Source: Prevotella sp.
Lineage (GTDB): Bacteria > Bacteroidota > Bacteroidia > Bacteroidales > Bacteroidaceae
Assembly: GCA_015060535.1 (NCBI GenBank)
Contig: SUYH01000003.1
Span: 1-64,000 of the forward strand
Direction: 5' to 3'
DNA: 64,000 nt
Shown: piece after piece, positions 43,198 to 53,221 of the stretch
Position numbering within the stretch: position 1 is the stretch's first letter
How the letters are laid out: every line of letters begins with the position of its first letter
Notes under the pieces: generated by a model
The model's input: the letters and a program-made list of their open reading frames with translations, nothing else
Databases searched by the model: none
Told to the model about the DNA's origin: nothing
Made by a program: the position numbers and the translations under genes

Positions 43198-44350
43198 CCG
43201 ACTGACACTACGTCAACTGAACTTGATGGTGCAAGATGCCATTGAGATGCAACTGCCCGATGAATATTGGGTAGAGGCCGAAATATCAGAATGTCGCGAA
43301 CGTAGCGGACATTGTTACATGGAACTCATCGAGAAAGACGAGCAGACCAACACACCGGTAGCAAGGGCCTCAGCTAAATGCTGGAGACAGACGTGGCAGA
43401 TGGTCAGCCCTTATTTCGAGCGGACTACTGGACAACCGCTCCGTGCCGGACTGAAAGTACTGTTTAGGGTCTATGCCCAGTTCCATGAGGCATACGGTTT
43501 CTCATGGATTGTGACCGACATCGACCCCACCTACACCTTAGGCGACATGGCCCGCAAGCGGCAGGAGATCATACGCCAACTGAAAGAGGAAGGCATCTTT
43601 GACCTACAACGTGAACTGCACATCCCACTGTTTGCCAAGCGCATAGCCGTTATCTCAGCGGCAGGGGCGGCCGGCTATGGCGACTTCTGTCGACAACTGG
43701 AAGAGAACGACTATGGTTTCCGTTTCGAGACAGCACTCTTTCCGGCTATCATGCAGGGCGAGCAGGTAGAAGTTTCGGTCATCCACGCCCTGAACAACAT
43801 CTACGAACGCACTAGCGAATTCGATGTGATCTGTATATTAAGAGGTGGTGGTGCCACAGCCGACCTCAGCGGTTTCGACACACTGGCGTTGGCTGAAAAC
43901 GTAGCCCAGTTCCCACTGCCTATCATCACAGGCATCGGCCATGACCGCGACGAGAGTATTCTCGATATGGTGTCGAACACAAGAGTAAAAACACCAACGG
44001 CTGCAGCTGCATTGCTGATAGACAACTTAAAACAGGTCCTTGAACGTCTCAATATGGCCCAGCAAAGGCTGAATATGGTAGGGCACTTGTTCAGCGATGC
44101 CCGTCATCGGTTGGAACTGCTGGAGAACCGTTTCTCTGTAGCCTGGGAACGCCAACTCACCGAGCAGAAGCACCACATCAATCGATTAGAGCTGATGCTG
44201 CAAGGTTTCGACCCCCAGTTGTTGCTCAGCCGAGGTTACAGCATATCACTGCTGAACGGCAAGGCCATCCGTGACCCGCAACAGCTCAAAATAGGCGATG
44301 AGATAGAGACAAGAGTAGAAAAAGGAACCTTCAAATCCATTATCCGATGA
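43187..44350 (+). CDS. xseA: Exodeoxyribonuclease VII large subunit
   Basis: A 387-residue nuclease subunit that, with XseB, degrades single-stranded DNA. An N-terminal OB-fold (LTLRQLNLMVQDAIEMQLPDEYWVEAEI) is followed by the catalytic domain with ISAAGAAGYGDFCRQL and ILRGGGATADLSGFD...ITGIGHDRDESILD. It is somewhat shorter than the E. coli protein (~450). The ATG at 43187 is preferred to an upstream TTG. Confidence 0.94.
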   Translation: MQNDRLTLRQLNLMVQDAIEMQLPDEYWVEAEISECRERSGHCYMELIEKDEQTNTPVARASAKCWRQTWQMVSPYFERTTGQPLRAGLKVLFRVYAQFHEAYGFSWIVTDIDPTYTLGDMARKRQEIIRQLKEEGIFDLQRELHIPLFAKRIAVISAAGAAGYGDFCRQLEENDYGFRFETALFPAIMQGEQVEVSVIHALNNIYERTSEFDVICILRGGGATADLSGFDTLALAENVAQFPLPIITGIGHDRDESILDMVSNTRVKTPTAAAALLIDNLKQVLERLNMAQQRLNMVGHLFSDARHRLELLENRFSVAWERQLTEQKHHINRLELMLQGFDPQLLLSRGYSISLLNGKAIRDPQQLKIGDEIETRVEKGTFKSIIR

Positions 44351-44541
44351 ACGAGAATATCAAATACGAAGAGGCGCTAGCTCAATTAGAAACCATTGTC
44401 CGCAAGATGGAGGCCAACGAGTATGATATAGATGAAATCGCTGTACAACTGAAAGCTGCACAGCGACTCATCAAGTTCTGTAAGGACAAACTGTCCAAGA
44501 CAGAAGCGGAACTCTTAAAAATACAGACCGAAGGTGAGTGA
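44347..44541 (+). CDS. xseB: Exodeoxyribonuclease VII small subunit
   Basis: A 64-residue helical protein with the family pattern YEEALAQLETIVRKMEANEYDIDEI...KFCKDKLSKTEAEL. It overlaps xseA by four bases (ATGA) and converges with the next gene by 27 bases. Confidence 0.92.
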   Translation: MNENIKYEEALAQLETIVRKMEANEYDIDEIAVQLKAAQRLIKFCKDKLSKTEAELLKIQTEGE

Positions 44542-45336
44542 ACGGAACTGAGGACCTTTGTCCGTCTTCAGCACGCTCATGGGTGAATACTTGAAGTAAG
44601 CACCAATACCCTTGTATTGGAAAGCTGCCATCAAGTCGATGGTTACAGGACGATACTCCAATCCCTTAATTTTTTCTGAGGTCTCTACATCACCCATCTC
44701 ATAGCTGTTGTTGATGCGGCCATATACGTTGAAGTTCACCACAGGACCCAGCATCAGCCTACACTTGCTCTTCTGACCAAACTTCTGCGTGAACATAAAT
44801 GGCACCGACAGGCTGAAGATATTGATTTTTGAAGAGCGGCTACTGGCTTTTTCAGGATAATTCTCCAGACTGACCACGTTATACTGATCCTTGACAAACA
44901 TCTTGTTCGTGCTAAGTCCGTACTGGCGCCAATCAAACCACAAGCCAACAGAATAGGTCTGCAGCGCGTTCTTCGGTGTGTAGCAATAACGCAGGCCCAA
45001 GAAGATTTCGCCTGACTTAAAGGCGGCAAAGCCATAACCCTCGGGAGCATTCGTGGGAACACCAATACCGACACCTAAGTCGCCCTCGAAATAGGTTGTC
45101 TCCTTCTCATCCTTCTTCTTACGCAGCTTCTTCATCTTGTATGCATTCAGGGGAACAGATTTCTCATAGCGATAGTCTGCATTGCCATCCTGACCTAAAA
45201 TCTGAATCTTCTGGAGCGTGTCGCTCGTCATAATTGTCACCTTCTCAGCTTTGCTGATCACGGTGGTGTCGTTCATCTCATTGGCCTGGGCAGTCATTCC
45301 AGCCATCAAAGCCATCATCATTAATAGTTTTCTCAT
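44515..45336 (-). CDS. Outer-membrane beta-barrel protein of unknown function
   Basis: A 273-residue protein with a signal peptide (MRKLLMMMALMAGMTAQA) and a C-terminal half of alternating strands ending in aromatic Phe (SLTFGLYF), the usual outer-membrane barrel signature. A Lys-rich stretch KMKKLRKKKDEKE precedes the barrel. Ligand and function are unknown. Its 3' end overlaps xseB. Confidence 0.75.
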   Translation of the reverse strand: MRKLLMMMALMAGMTAQANEMNDTTVISKAEKVTIMTSDTLQKIQILGQDGNADYRYEKSVPLNAYKMKKLRKKKDEKETTYFEGDLGVGIGVPTNAPEGYGFAAFKSGEIFLGLRYCYTPKNALQTYSVGLWFDWRQYGLSTNKMFVKDQYNVVSLENYPEKASSRSSKINIFSLSVPFMFTQKFGQKSKCRLMLGPVVNFNVYGRINNSYEMGDVETSEKIKGLEYRPVTIDLMAAFQYKGIGAYFKYSPMSVLKTDKGPQFRSLTFGLYF

Positions 45337-45440
45337 ACCAATTACTCATAAAGTCCATAAAATCGGCTGCAAAGGTAAGCAAAAATGTATTATTATCATC
45401 TTTTTGCACTAAAAATCTTGCATAAGCGCAATATTTTGAT

Positions 45441-45448
45441 TACTTTTG
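45441..45448 (+). promoter_or_regulatory. -7 box of ilvE
   Basis: TACTTTTG, 43 bases upstream of the ilvE ATG. Confidence 0.5.
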
Positions 45449-45491
45449 TCGGCTGAAAGCAGAAACAAAGAACATAAAAACGATATCAATT

Positions 45492-46508
45492 ATGAAGAAT
45501 CTAGATTGGGCAAATCTTTCGTTCGGTTACATGAAGACCGACTACAACGTTCGTTGCTACTATCGTGACGGCAAATGGGGCGAGATTGAAGTATGCTCCG
45601 ACGAGTATCTGAACCTGCACATGGCAGCCACCTGTCTGCACTACGGCCAGGAAGCCTTTGAAGGACTGAAGGCATACCGCTGTAAGGACGGCAAGGTTCG
45701 CGTATTCCGTGTAGACGAGAATGCCAAGCGCCTGCAGTCAACCTGTCGTGGTATCTTGATGCCAGAGGTTTCTACCGAGCTGTTCACAGAGATGGTGAAG
45801 AAGGTTGTTCGCCTCAATCAGGAGTGGATTCCTACTTACGAGAGTGGCGCAACGCTCTACATCCGTCCGTTGCTCATTGGTACCAGCGCTCAGGTTGGTG
45901 TACACCCCGCTAAGGAATACTGCTTCTTGATCTTTGTAACTCCCGTAGGCCCATACTTCAAGGGAGGATTCTCAAGCAATCCTTACGTCATCGTTCGTGA
46001 ATACGACCGCTCTGCACCTCTTGGTACAGGTAAATATAAGGTAGGTGGAAACTACGCTGCCTCTCTGTTTGCCAACAATCTGGCTCACGAGAAGGGTTAT
46101 GCCTGCGAGTTCTATCTCGATGCCAAGGAGAAGAAGTACATCGACGAGTGCGGTGCAGCTAACTTCTTCGGTATCAAGAACAACACCTACATCACTCCAG
46201 AGTCAACCTCTATCCTACCCTCTATCACCAACAAGAGCCTGATGCAGGTTGCCGAGGATCTAGGCATGAAGGTAGAGCGCCGCCCTATTCCTGAAGAGGA
46301 ACTCGATACATTCGAGGAGGCAGGAGCTTGCGGAACTGCAGCAGTCATCTCGCCTATTTCTTATATCGACGACCTCGAGACAGGCAAGCGTTACTCGTTC
46401 GGCGACAAACCCGGCCCACAGTCTAAGCGTCTGTTCGACACGCTACGTGGAATACAGTACGGCGAGATAGAGGACAAGCACGGCTGGACAACAGTTGTTA
46501 TTGACTAG
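45492..46508 (+). CDS. ilvE: Branched-chain amino acid aminotransferase
   Basis: A 338-residue PLP enzyme (fold type IV) that interconverts Leu, Ile and Val with their keto acids. Marks: [31 protein letters not shown] with the PLP Lys, and [13 protein letters not shown]. Full length. Followed by three ACTAG-type 9-mers and then trmB. Confidence 0.95.
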   Translation: MKNLDWANLSFGYMKTDYNVRCYYRDGKWGEIEVCSDEYLNLHMAATCLHYGQEAFEGLKAYRCKDGKVRVFRVDENAKRLQSTCRGILMPEVSTELFTEMVKKVVRLNQEWIPTYESGATLYIRPLLIGTSAQVGVHPAKEYCFLIFVTPVGPYFKGGFSSNPYVIVREYDRSAPLGTGKYKVGGNYAASLFANNLAHEKGYACEFYLDAKEKKYIDECGAANFFGIKNNTYITPESTSILPSITNKSLMQVAEDLGMKVERRPIPEEELDTFEEAGACGTAAVISPISYIDDLETGKRYSFGDKPGPQSKRLFDTLRGIQYGEIEDKHGWTTVVID

Positions 46509-46530
46509 TATAACTAGTAAGACTAGAAAA
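46504..46530. repeat. Three 9-bp ACTAG repeats between ilvE and trmB
   Basis: ACTAGTATA, ACTAGTAAG and ACTAGAAAA follow one another, starting within the ilvE stop codon region and filling the intergenic gap. Confidence 0.75.
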
Positions 46531-46533
46531 AAC

Positions 46534-47295
46534 ATGGGCAAAGGCAAGCTGGCGAAATTCGCCGACATGGAAACTTACGAGAACGTGTTCCAATACCCTT
46601 ATTCGGTTGTGGAGCACGTTCTCTTCGACATGCAGGGACATTGGCATGAGCAATATTTCCATAACAACAACCCTATCGTCTTAGAGTTGGGCTGTGGCAA
46701 GGGAGAATATACAGTAGAACTGGCCAAGTTGCATCCCAACATGAACTTCATCGGAGTGGACATCAAGGGTGCCCGCATGTGGACAGGAGCCACACAAGCC
46801 CTTAACGAAGGACTGAAGAACGTGGCCTTCCTGCGCACCAATATCGAGATTATCGAACGTTTCTTTGCCCCCGACGAGGTACAGGAGATATGGCTTACCT
46901 TCAGCGACCCCCAGATGAAGAATCCCCGCAAGCGCCTCACCTCTACTTTCTTTCTGGAGCGTTATCGTAAGTTCCTCATTGATGGAGGCATCATTCACCT
47001 GAAGACCGACTCCAACTTCCTCTTCACCTATACCACCTATCTTGTAGAGAAGAACCAACTCCCCGTGCTGTTGCGAACAACAGACCTATATTCACAAGGC
47101 CCAGAATACGCCGAAGTGGCTAGCATCCAGACCTACTACGAGAGTATGTGGATAGCACGTGGGCTGAACATCAAATACATGAAATTCTGTCTTCCCCACG
47201 CTGTCGTATTGGAAGAGCCCGACGTAGAGATAGAACTCGACGACTACCGTTCGTATCACCGCGACAAACGCAGCTCAAAAGACAAAGCAAAATAA
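46534..47295 (+). CDS. trmB: tRNA (guanine-N7)-methyltransferase
   Basis: A 253-residue SAM-dependent enzyme that methylates G46 in tRNA. The SAM loop is [15 protein letters not shown] (about 49-63), with VDIKGARMW and the family [12 protein letters not shown]. Start at the first ATG after the repeat. The C-terminal tail is Lys/Asp-rich. Confidence 0.94.
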   Translation: MGKGKLAKFADMETYENVFQYPYSVVEHVLFDMQGHWHEQYFHNNNPIVLELGCGKGEYTVELAKLHPNMNFIGVDIKGARMWTGATQALNEGLKNVAFLRTNIEIIERFFAPDEVQEIWLTFSDPQMKNPRKRLTSTFFLERYRKFLIDGGIIHLKTDSNFLFTYTTYLVEKNQLPVLLRTTDLYSQGPEYAEVASIQTYYESMWIARGLNIKYMKFCLPHAVVLEEPDVEIELDDYRSYHRDKRSSKDKAK

Positions 47296-47311
47296 CTAAA
47301 ACTTAATCACT

Positions 47312-48163
47312 ATGAAGAGACTGATTATTTCCCTTATCATGGCCTTGCCAATGCTGGCTATGGCACAAAGTCAGACCAATGTAACAGTAGAAGCCGCAGG
47401 ACAACTGTCTGAGAAGATTCCTCAAGGTGACAGGTTTAAGATTGTAGAATTAAAGGTCAGCGGTCCTTTGAATGGAACCGACCTCAAGCTGTTACAGCAG
47501 ATCGTCAATCGTACTAAAGCCAATGAGAAGAACGGAGAATGTCTTGTCAGCACTGTTGACCTCTCCGGAGCAACAATTATGGAAGGGAAAGAAGGTATGA
47601 AGACCAAGGCTAACGAACTGCCTAGTGGATTCTTCGCTGGTGCAAAGATGCTGACAAAGGTCATTCTGCCCACCAACCTCATCAATATCAGTAAGAACTG
47701 CTTTGCTGACTGTAATTCGCTCGCTGTGCTCGTTATTCCAGAGACCGTCACAACGATTGGCAGCCAGGCATTCCAGAACTGCGTAGCGCTGTCAAGTATC
47801 GATTTACCAGTATCACTACTTACCATCGGTGATGAAGCCTTCAGAAAGTGTACGTCGCTTACTGAAATCAAGGTCCCTGTGGCTGTCACCACTATTGGCA
47901 GCGATGCCTTCAACGGTTGTTCTACACTTACCAAGGCAGAACTTTCTGTAGCCATGAAGAAAATAGGCGAATCGGCATTCCAAAATTGTCCGATGTTGCG
48001 CGAGGTTATTCTTAACAGCCCTAACCCACCTTCTATCTCAAAGAGTACCTTTAAGGGCGTGGCTGCAACGTTCCATATTCCAACAGGTAGTCAGCCCCTG
48101 TTCAATGCCAACAAAGATTGGCAGAAACTACCCACGAAAGAAAAAACATCAAGTATCTTTTAA
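47312..48163 (+). CDS. BspA-type leucine-rich repeat surface protein
   Basis: A 283-residue secreted protein: signal peptide (MKRLIISLIMALPMLAMAQ), an N-terminal region to ~110, then about five TpLRR repeats of ~23 residues with the pattern IGxxAFxNCxxLxxIxLP. Such repeats mediate adhesion or protein contacts. No C-terminal sorting domain or anchor is seen. It ends two bases before the Mrp start. Confidence 0.88.
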   Translation: MKRLIISLIMALPMLAMAQSQTNVTVEAAGQLSEKIPQGDRFKIVELKVSGPLNGTDLKLLQQIVNRTKANEKNGECLVSTVDLSGATIMEGKEGMKTKANELPSGFFAGAKMLTKVILPTNLINISKNCFADCNSLAVLVIPETVTTIGSQAFQNCVALSSIDLPVSLLTIGDEAFRKCTSLTEIKVPVAVTTIGSDAFNGCSTLTKAELSVAMKKIGESAFQNCPMLREVILNSPNPPSISKSTFKGVAATFHIPTGSQPLFNANKDWQKLPTKEKTSSIF

Positions 48164-48165
48164 TC

Positions 48166-49296
48166 ATGCAACTCTATCCCAAACTGATTATGGATGCGCT
48201 GGCAACAGTAACTTATGCCGGCACAAAGAAGAACTTAGTAGAGAGCGGAATGGTGGCCGACCAGCCTGCCATCAATGGCAATAAGGTTACTGTCGTGCTG
48301 GAATTTCCCCGCGACACAGACCCCTTTCTGAAGTCTACTGTCAAAGCAGCAGAGGCCGCCATCAAATACCACTGCAGCCGCTCGGCCGAAGGACGCTCGC
48401 AAGGCGAGAAGGACGTAGAGGTCGAGATACAGACGGAGTTCAAATCAAAGCCCCGTCCTGAAGTCGGCAAGATGTTGCCGAAGGTCAAGAACGTCATCGC
48501 TGTCAGTTCCGGTAAAGGTGGTGTAGGCAAGTCGACCGTTTCTGCGAACCTCGCCATTGCTCTGGCCCGTTTGGGATATAAAGTTGGATTGCTGGATACG
48601 GATATCTTCGGTCCCTCGATGCCTAAGATGTTTCATGTGGAGGACGAACGTCCTTATGCCGTTGAGGAAGATGGACGTCAACTCATCAACCCCATTGAGG
48701 CTTATGGTGTCAAACTACTTTCCATCGGTTTCTTCGTCAATCCAGACACTGCGACGCTCTGGCGTGGTGGAATGGCAACGAACGCACTGAAACAACTCAT
48801 TGCCGATGCTGCCTGGGGTGAACTCGATTACTTCATCCTCGACACTCCTCCTGGTACCAGTGACATCCACCTTACCCTCTTGCAGACCCTCAGTATTACT
48901 GGTGCGATTATCGTGTCGACTCCTCAGCAGGTAGCATTAGCTGATGCCCGTAAAGGAATCGACATGTATCGCAACGAGAAGGTGAACGTACCCATCCTCG
49001 GACTGGTAGAGAACATGGCTTGGTTCACGCCTGCCGAACTGCCCGAGAACAAATACTACATCTTTGGCAAGGAAGGCTGCAAGCAGTTGGCTGAGGAGAT
49101 GGGCGTACCCCTATTGGCCCAAATACCACTCGTTCAAAGCATCTGCGAGAGTGGTGACAAGGGCGAACCTGCTGCCACCAGCAGTGAGACAGCTACCGGA
49201 TTGGCTTTCCTCAATCTGGCACAGGCTGTCGTCACCGTTGTGAACAAGCGTAATCGCGAACAGGCACCTACAAAGATTGTAGGCATTAAAGATTAG
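48166..49296 (+). CDS. Mrp/NBP35-family iron-sulfur carrier ATPase
   Basis: A 376-residue P-loop ATPase for iron-sulfur cluster delivery. An N-terminal DUF59-like region is followed by the deviant Walker A SGKGGVGKST (about 120) and FILDTPPGTSDIH. The segment after VENMAW, where many Mrp proteins have a CxxC, reads FTPAELPENKYYIF with no Cys pair, so cluster binding would need other residues. Start at the ATG of MQLYPKL. It converges with lpdA by 11 bases. Confidence 0.93.
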   Translation: MQLYPKLIMDALATVTYAGTKKNLVESGMVADQPAINGNKVTVVLEFPRDTDPFLKSTVKAAEAAIKYHCSRSAEGRSQGEKDVEVEIQTEFKSKPRPEVGKMLPKVKNVIAVSSGKGGVGKSTVSANLAIALARLGYKVGLLDTDIFGPSMPKMFHVEDERPYAVEEDGRQLINPIEAYGVKLLSIGFFVNPDTATLWRGGMATNALKQLIADAAWGELDYFILDTPPGTSDIHLTLLQTLSITGAIIVSTPQQVALADARKGIDMYRNEKVNVPILGLVENMAWFTPAELPENKYYIFGKEGCKQLAEEMGVPLLAQIPLVQSICESGDKGEPAATSSETATGLAFLNLAQAVVTVVNKRNREQAPTKIVGIKD

Positions 49297-50509
49297 CGAT
49301 GAGCACCTCGCCAAGCGTGGGATGGATGTGTACCATATCACGCAACTGGCTGATGGTAGTGTCCCGACACATCAGGACACTCACTTCTTGTATGATGTCT
49401 GCTGCGTGAGCTCCAAACGCGTGACAGCCCAGAATGCGTCCTTCTGCATCGGAAAAGAGTTTCAGCATACCCTCCGTCTCGTTCATCGCCATAGCCTTAC
49501 CGTTGGCTCGCCAGAACGACTTCTTACACTCATAACTGATGCCCTGTTCCTTCAGTTGGTCTTCACTCAATCCCACACAGGCAGCTTCCGGATCCGTGAA
49601 GATAGCCGCAGGCATGATGTCGAAACGGATACCATCCGTCTTTCCTGTCATATGATTCACGGCACGTAAGGCCTGCATTTCTGCAGCATGCGCCAGGAGT
49701 TGACGGCCATTCACGTCGCCAATGGCATAAATATCACTATCGCAGCCTACACAGCGGTAGTTATCATCTATCAGAATAGAGCCATTGGGAGCTGTGGTGA
49801 TGCCAGCTGCAGCCACATTCAATCCCTCTGTATTCGGCTTGCGTCCTGTAGCAATCAGAATGATGTCGGCATCGATATCTGCGACAGCCTGTACAGCTGT
49901 CTTCATTTTAAATTGAATACCTCTTTTCTCAAGAAGCTTACGCAGACGTTTGGCAATATCGCTGTCCAACATGGGCAGACACTCCTTCAAGAACTCGATG
50001 ACCTGCACCTCAGAGCCAAAGCGTTGGAAAATAGAGGCAAACTCCATCCCGATGACACCAGCACCGATGATACATAGTTTTTTAGGCAACTTCTGCAGTT
50101 GCAACAGTTCCGTACTAGTCACCACACGCGGGTCGTTGATATCAGCAATAGGAGGCTGTTTAGCACTGCTTCCTGTGGCAACGATGATATGCTTAGCAGT
50201 ATAGTCGCCAACCGTATGGGCATCAACAAAGACACCTTTCTCGCGAACAAGTGTGATGTTCGGATGTGAGAGGATAGCCTCTACCCCACTTCGTAACTGA
50301 GGCACAACCTGCGACATACGTTCGCGAGCCTCAGCAAAAGAGGCTGAGTGTACATAGGTCTTTGTTGGAATGCACCCTACATTCAGACAGGTGCCTCCCA
50401 CCTCTGCTGCCTCGAAGATAACGACCTTCAGGCCTTGTTGGGCAGCATATTCAGCGGCGCGGTAACCTCCTGGTCCCGCGCCGATGATGATCAGATCAGT
50501 TGTTGTCAT
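49286..50509 (-). CDS. lpdA: Dihydrolipoyl dehydrogenase (glycine cleavage L-protein)
   Basis: A 407-residue FAD enzyme that reoxidises the lipoyl arm of GcvH. FAD loop GAGPGGYRAAEYA, redox disulfide GGTCLNVGCIPTK, NAD loop GAGVIGMEFASIF, and the catalytic HIHPTLGE. It is about 50 residues shorter than usual, mainly through shorter N-terminal insertions; all motifs are present. Last gene of the gcv operon, overlapping gcvPB by 14 bases. Confidence 0.93.
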   Translation of the reverse strand: MTTTDLIIIGAGPGGYRAAEYAAQQGLKVVIFEAAEVGGTCLNVGCIPTKTYVHSASFAEARERMSQVVPQLRSGVEAILSHPNITLVREKGVFVDAHTVGDYTAKHIIVATGSSAKQPPIADINDPRVVTSTELLQLQKLPKKLCIIGAGVIGMEFASIFQRFGSEVQVIEFLKECLPMLDSDIAKRLRKLLEKRGIQFKMKTAVQAVADIDADIILIATGRKPNTEGLNVAAAGITTAPNGSILIDDNYRCVGCDSDIYAIGDVNGRQLLAHAAEMQALRAVNHMTGKTDGIRFDIMPAAIFTDPEAACVGLSEDQLKEQGISYECKKSFWRANGKAMAMNETEGMLKLFSDAEGRILGCHAFGAHAADIIQEVSVLMCRDTTISQLRDMVHIHPTLGEVLIANL

Positions 50510-51905
50510 TTATCATTTGTTTATAGGTGACAATAGGATGTTTTGCAGCCAACACGTCATCCACACGTCCGATAGGCGTATGATGGGGCGCTGATTTCAC
50601 CAAATCCGGGTCATTCTTCGCCTCTTCTGCAATACGGCGCATCACATCGATAAAGCCATCAAGCGTTTCCTTCGACTCGTTCTCCGTAGGTTCTATCATC
50701 AGCGACTCGTGGAAGAGCAGCGGGAAGTATATCGTGGGAGCATGATAGCCGTAGTCGAGCAAACGCTTGGCGATATCCATCGTAGTAACCCCTGTCGACT
50801 TATCCTTCAGCCCATCGAACACAAACTCGTGACAACACAGTCCGTCGATAGGTAGTTCATAGACATCCTTCAGCGATTCCTTGATGTAGTTGGCATTCAG
50901 CGTTGCCAATGGGCCCACCTCCTTCACCTGGTTGCGTCCTAAGGTCACGATATAAGCCAGTGCCCGCATCATGACGGCGAAGTTGCCCTGATAGGGTGAC
51001 ACGTTGGGGAAGAACTGTTGCAGTCCCTCGCGGACACCTACAGGACCGCTTCCCGGACCGCCCCCTCCATGAGGTGTCGAGAACGTCTTATGCAGATTGA
51101 TGTGCATCACATCGAATCCCATATCGCCCGGGCGGCATACGCCCAACATGGGGTTCAGGTTCGCGCCATCGTAGTACATTAGTCCACCGCAGTCATGAAT
51201 CAACTTGGCTATCTGAGGAATCTGCTGCTCGAAAAGTCCCAGCGTATTGGGGTTGGTCATCATCATGGCAGCGATGTTTTCTCCCTCTAATTGTACTAAT
51301 CTCTCTAGATCGACCAGATCTACTAGACCTTCTGCAGTTGATTTTACCTCCAGAATTTCCAGTCCGCAAACGGCAGCCGAGGCAGGGTTGGTACCATGGG
51401 CCGAATCAGGCACGACGACTTTTCGACGTTTCTCATCCCCACAGGAGCGATGATAGTTATCAATGACCATCAGTCCAGTCAGCTCGCCATGGGCGCCAGC
51501 AAACGGCTTAAAGGTGAAGTGAGCCAGTCCGGTCAACTTGCATAGCAACTCCTCCAGCATCAGGATGGCTTCCTTTGCGCCTTCGGTGGTACGCTCGGGC
51601 TGCAAGGGGTGCAAGTTCTGGAACTGCGGCAGTGCAGCCATCTCCTCGTTGATCTTGGGGTTGTACTTCATAGTGCACGAGCCCAATGGATAGAATCCAT
51701 TGTCGACACCGAAATTATTCTGCGACAGATTGGTATAGTGACGTACCACTGTCAATTCATCACACTCAGGCAGTTTGGCATCCTCTTGACGGCGCAGTTG
51801 CTGCGGTATCTCATACTGGCCAAACTTGTTTTTCGGCAGGCTATATCCCCTGCGTCCCTCCTTCGACAGTTCGAAGATAAGGTTTCCATATAGTCGGTTG
51901 TTCAT
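50496..51905 (-). CDS. gcvPB: Glycine dehydrogenase (decarboxylating) subunit 2
   Basis: A 469-residue PLP-binding half of the split P-protein. The Schiff-base Lys is in NLHKTFSTPHGGGGPGSGP. Part of the middle (VDLVDLERLVQL) is encoded by CTAGA/ATCTAC-type short repeats at about 51290-51335. It overlaps gcvPA by four bases. Confidence 0.96.
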   Translation of the reverse strand: MNNRLYGNLIFELSKEGRRGYSLPKNKFGQYEIPQQLRRQEDAKLPECDELTVVRHYTNLSQNNFGVDNGFYPLGSCTMKYNPKINEEMAALPQFQNLHPLQPERTTEGAKEAILMLEELLCKLTGLAHFTFKPFAGAHGELTGLMVIDNYHRSCGDEKRRKVVVPDSAHGTNPASAAVCGLEILEVKSTAEGLVDLVDLERLVQLEGENIAAMMMTNPNTLGLFEQQIPQIAKLIHDCGGLMYYDGANLNPMLGVCRPGDMGFDVMHINLHKTFSTPHGGGGPGSGPVGVREGLQQFFPNVSPYQGNFAVMMRALAYIVTLGRNQVKEVGPLATLNANYIKESLKDVYELPIDGLCCHEFVFDGLKDKSTGVTTMDIAKRLLDYGYHAPTIYFPLLFHESLMIEPTENESKETLDGFIDVMRRIAEEAKNDPDLVKSAPHHTPIGRVDDVLAAKHPIVTYKQMINDNN

Positions 51906-53221
51906 AAGGCAGCAATTTTCAGGAGTTTGTCAATTTCTTCCTTCGTTCGTTTCTCGGTGACTGCAAAGAGGAAACCCTCTTCAAAGGGGATACCACCCAG
52001 TATTCCCTCGTCTATAAAACGCTGGTACAAGACACTGGCATCGCCGTCGTATTTCACATAGAACTCATTGAAAAATGGCTGATTGAAAGCCAAAGAGAAG
52101 CGCCCAGTCTTTAACAGCTCATCGCACAAGTAATGAGCTCCTGCATACGACAGCTCGGCAGCTTCTTTCAATCCCTGACGACCCATCAGTGACATATACA
52201 TCGTGACAAACAATGCCATCAGCGACTGGTTCGAGCAGATGTTCGACGTGGCTTTCTGGCGACGGATATGCTGTTCACGGGCCTGAAGTGTCAGAACGAA
52301 AGCGCGCTGTCCGCGATTGTCCAGCGTCTTACCCACAATGCGGCCCGGCATCTTACGGATAAGCTTCTCCGTACAACACATATAGCCCACATAGGGACCA
52401 CCATACGACATCGGGATGCCCAATGACTGTCCGTCGCCTACGGCAATGTCAGCCCCCCACTCGCCAGGAGTCTTCAGCACTGCCAAGTCGGCAGCCAAGC
52501 TATCCATAATAAACAGCGCTTTATGTTCGTGACAAGCATCGGCGAAGCCCGTAAAGTCCTCAACGATACCATAGACATTAGGCTGTTGCACGATCACACC
52601 AGCAACACCTTCGAGAACTGAGAACTGAGAAGTGAGAACTGAGAGGTCGGTTACGCCATCCTTCAAAGGAAGCGTTATCAACTCGATTCCTTGATGTAGG
52701 GCATACGTGTCGAGCACTTGACGTGTCTGGGGATTCAGACCTGCAGACACCAGCACTTTGTTCTGCTTCTTACCGGCAGCTACCGCCATCATCATCGCCT
52801 CAGCGCAGGCTGTCGTGCCGTCATACATGGAAGCATTGCTGACATCCATACCGGTTAGTTCAGCCATCATCGACTGGTATTCGAAGATGTAGTGCAGCGT
52901 ACCCTGCGATATCTCAGCCTGGTAAGGAGTATAGCTGGTCAGGAACTCCGAGCGCGACAGCAGCTGGGGGATAACGGCGGGAGTATAGTGGTCGTAGACG
53001 CCCATACCCGCAAAGCAGGTTAGCTGCTGGTTTTTCGAACCCATCGCTTCGAACAGTTGGCGCACCTCCAACTCACTGGCACTCTCGGGCAACTCATAAT
53101 CTTTGCGGAAACGCACCTCTTCGGGAATCTCCGCAAAGAGGTCGTCCAAAGACTTCACCCCGACTTTTGCCAGCATGGCCTGCAGGTCATCACCAGTATG
53201 GGGGAAATATTTATAAGTCAT
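51902..53221 (-). CDS. gcvPA: Glycine dehydrogenase (decarboxylating) subunit 1
   Basis: A 439-residue partner half of the split P-protein. Marks: YKYFPHTGDD start, FAGMGVYDHYTPAVIPQLLSRSEFLTSYTPYQAEISQG and YDGTTACAEAMMMA. Five heptamer repeats (52613-52647) encode DLSVLTSQFSVLEG in frame near residue 195. It overlaps gcvH by four bases. Confidence 0.95.
   Translation of the reverse strand: MTYKYFPHTGDDLQAMLAKVGVKSLDDLFAEIPEEVRFRKDYELPESASELEVRQLFEAMGSKNQQLTCFAGMGVYDHYTPAVIPQLLSRSEFLTSYTPYQAEISQGTLHYIFEYQSMMAELTGMDVSNASMYDGTTACAEAMMMAVAAGKKQNKVLVSAGLNPQTRQVLDTYALHQGIELITLPLKDGVTDLSVLTSQFSVLEGVAGVIVQQPNVYGIVEDFTGFADACHEHKALFIMDSLAADLAVLKTPGEWGADIAVGDGQSLGIPMSYGGPYVGYMCCTEKLIRKMPGRIVGKTLDNRGQRAFVLTLQAREQHIRRQKATSNICSNQSLMALFVTMYMSLMGRQGLKEAAELSYAGAHYLCDELLKTGRFSLAFNQPFFNEFYVKYDGDASVLYQRFIDEGILGGIPFEEGFLFAVTEKRTKEEIDKLLKIAAL
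52613..52647. repeat. Five heptamer repeats inside gcvPA
   Basis: GAGAACT, GAGAACT, GAGAAGT, GAGAACT and GAGAGGT run without gaps inside coding sequence. 35 bp is not a multiple of three, so the frame must have been kept by changes at the edges or by choice of insertion length. Confidence 0.9.
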
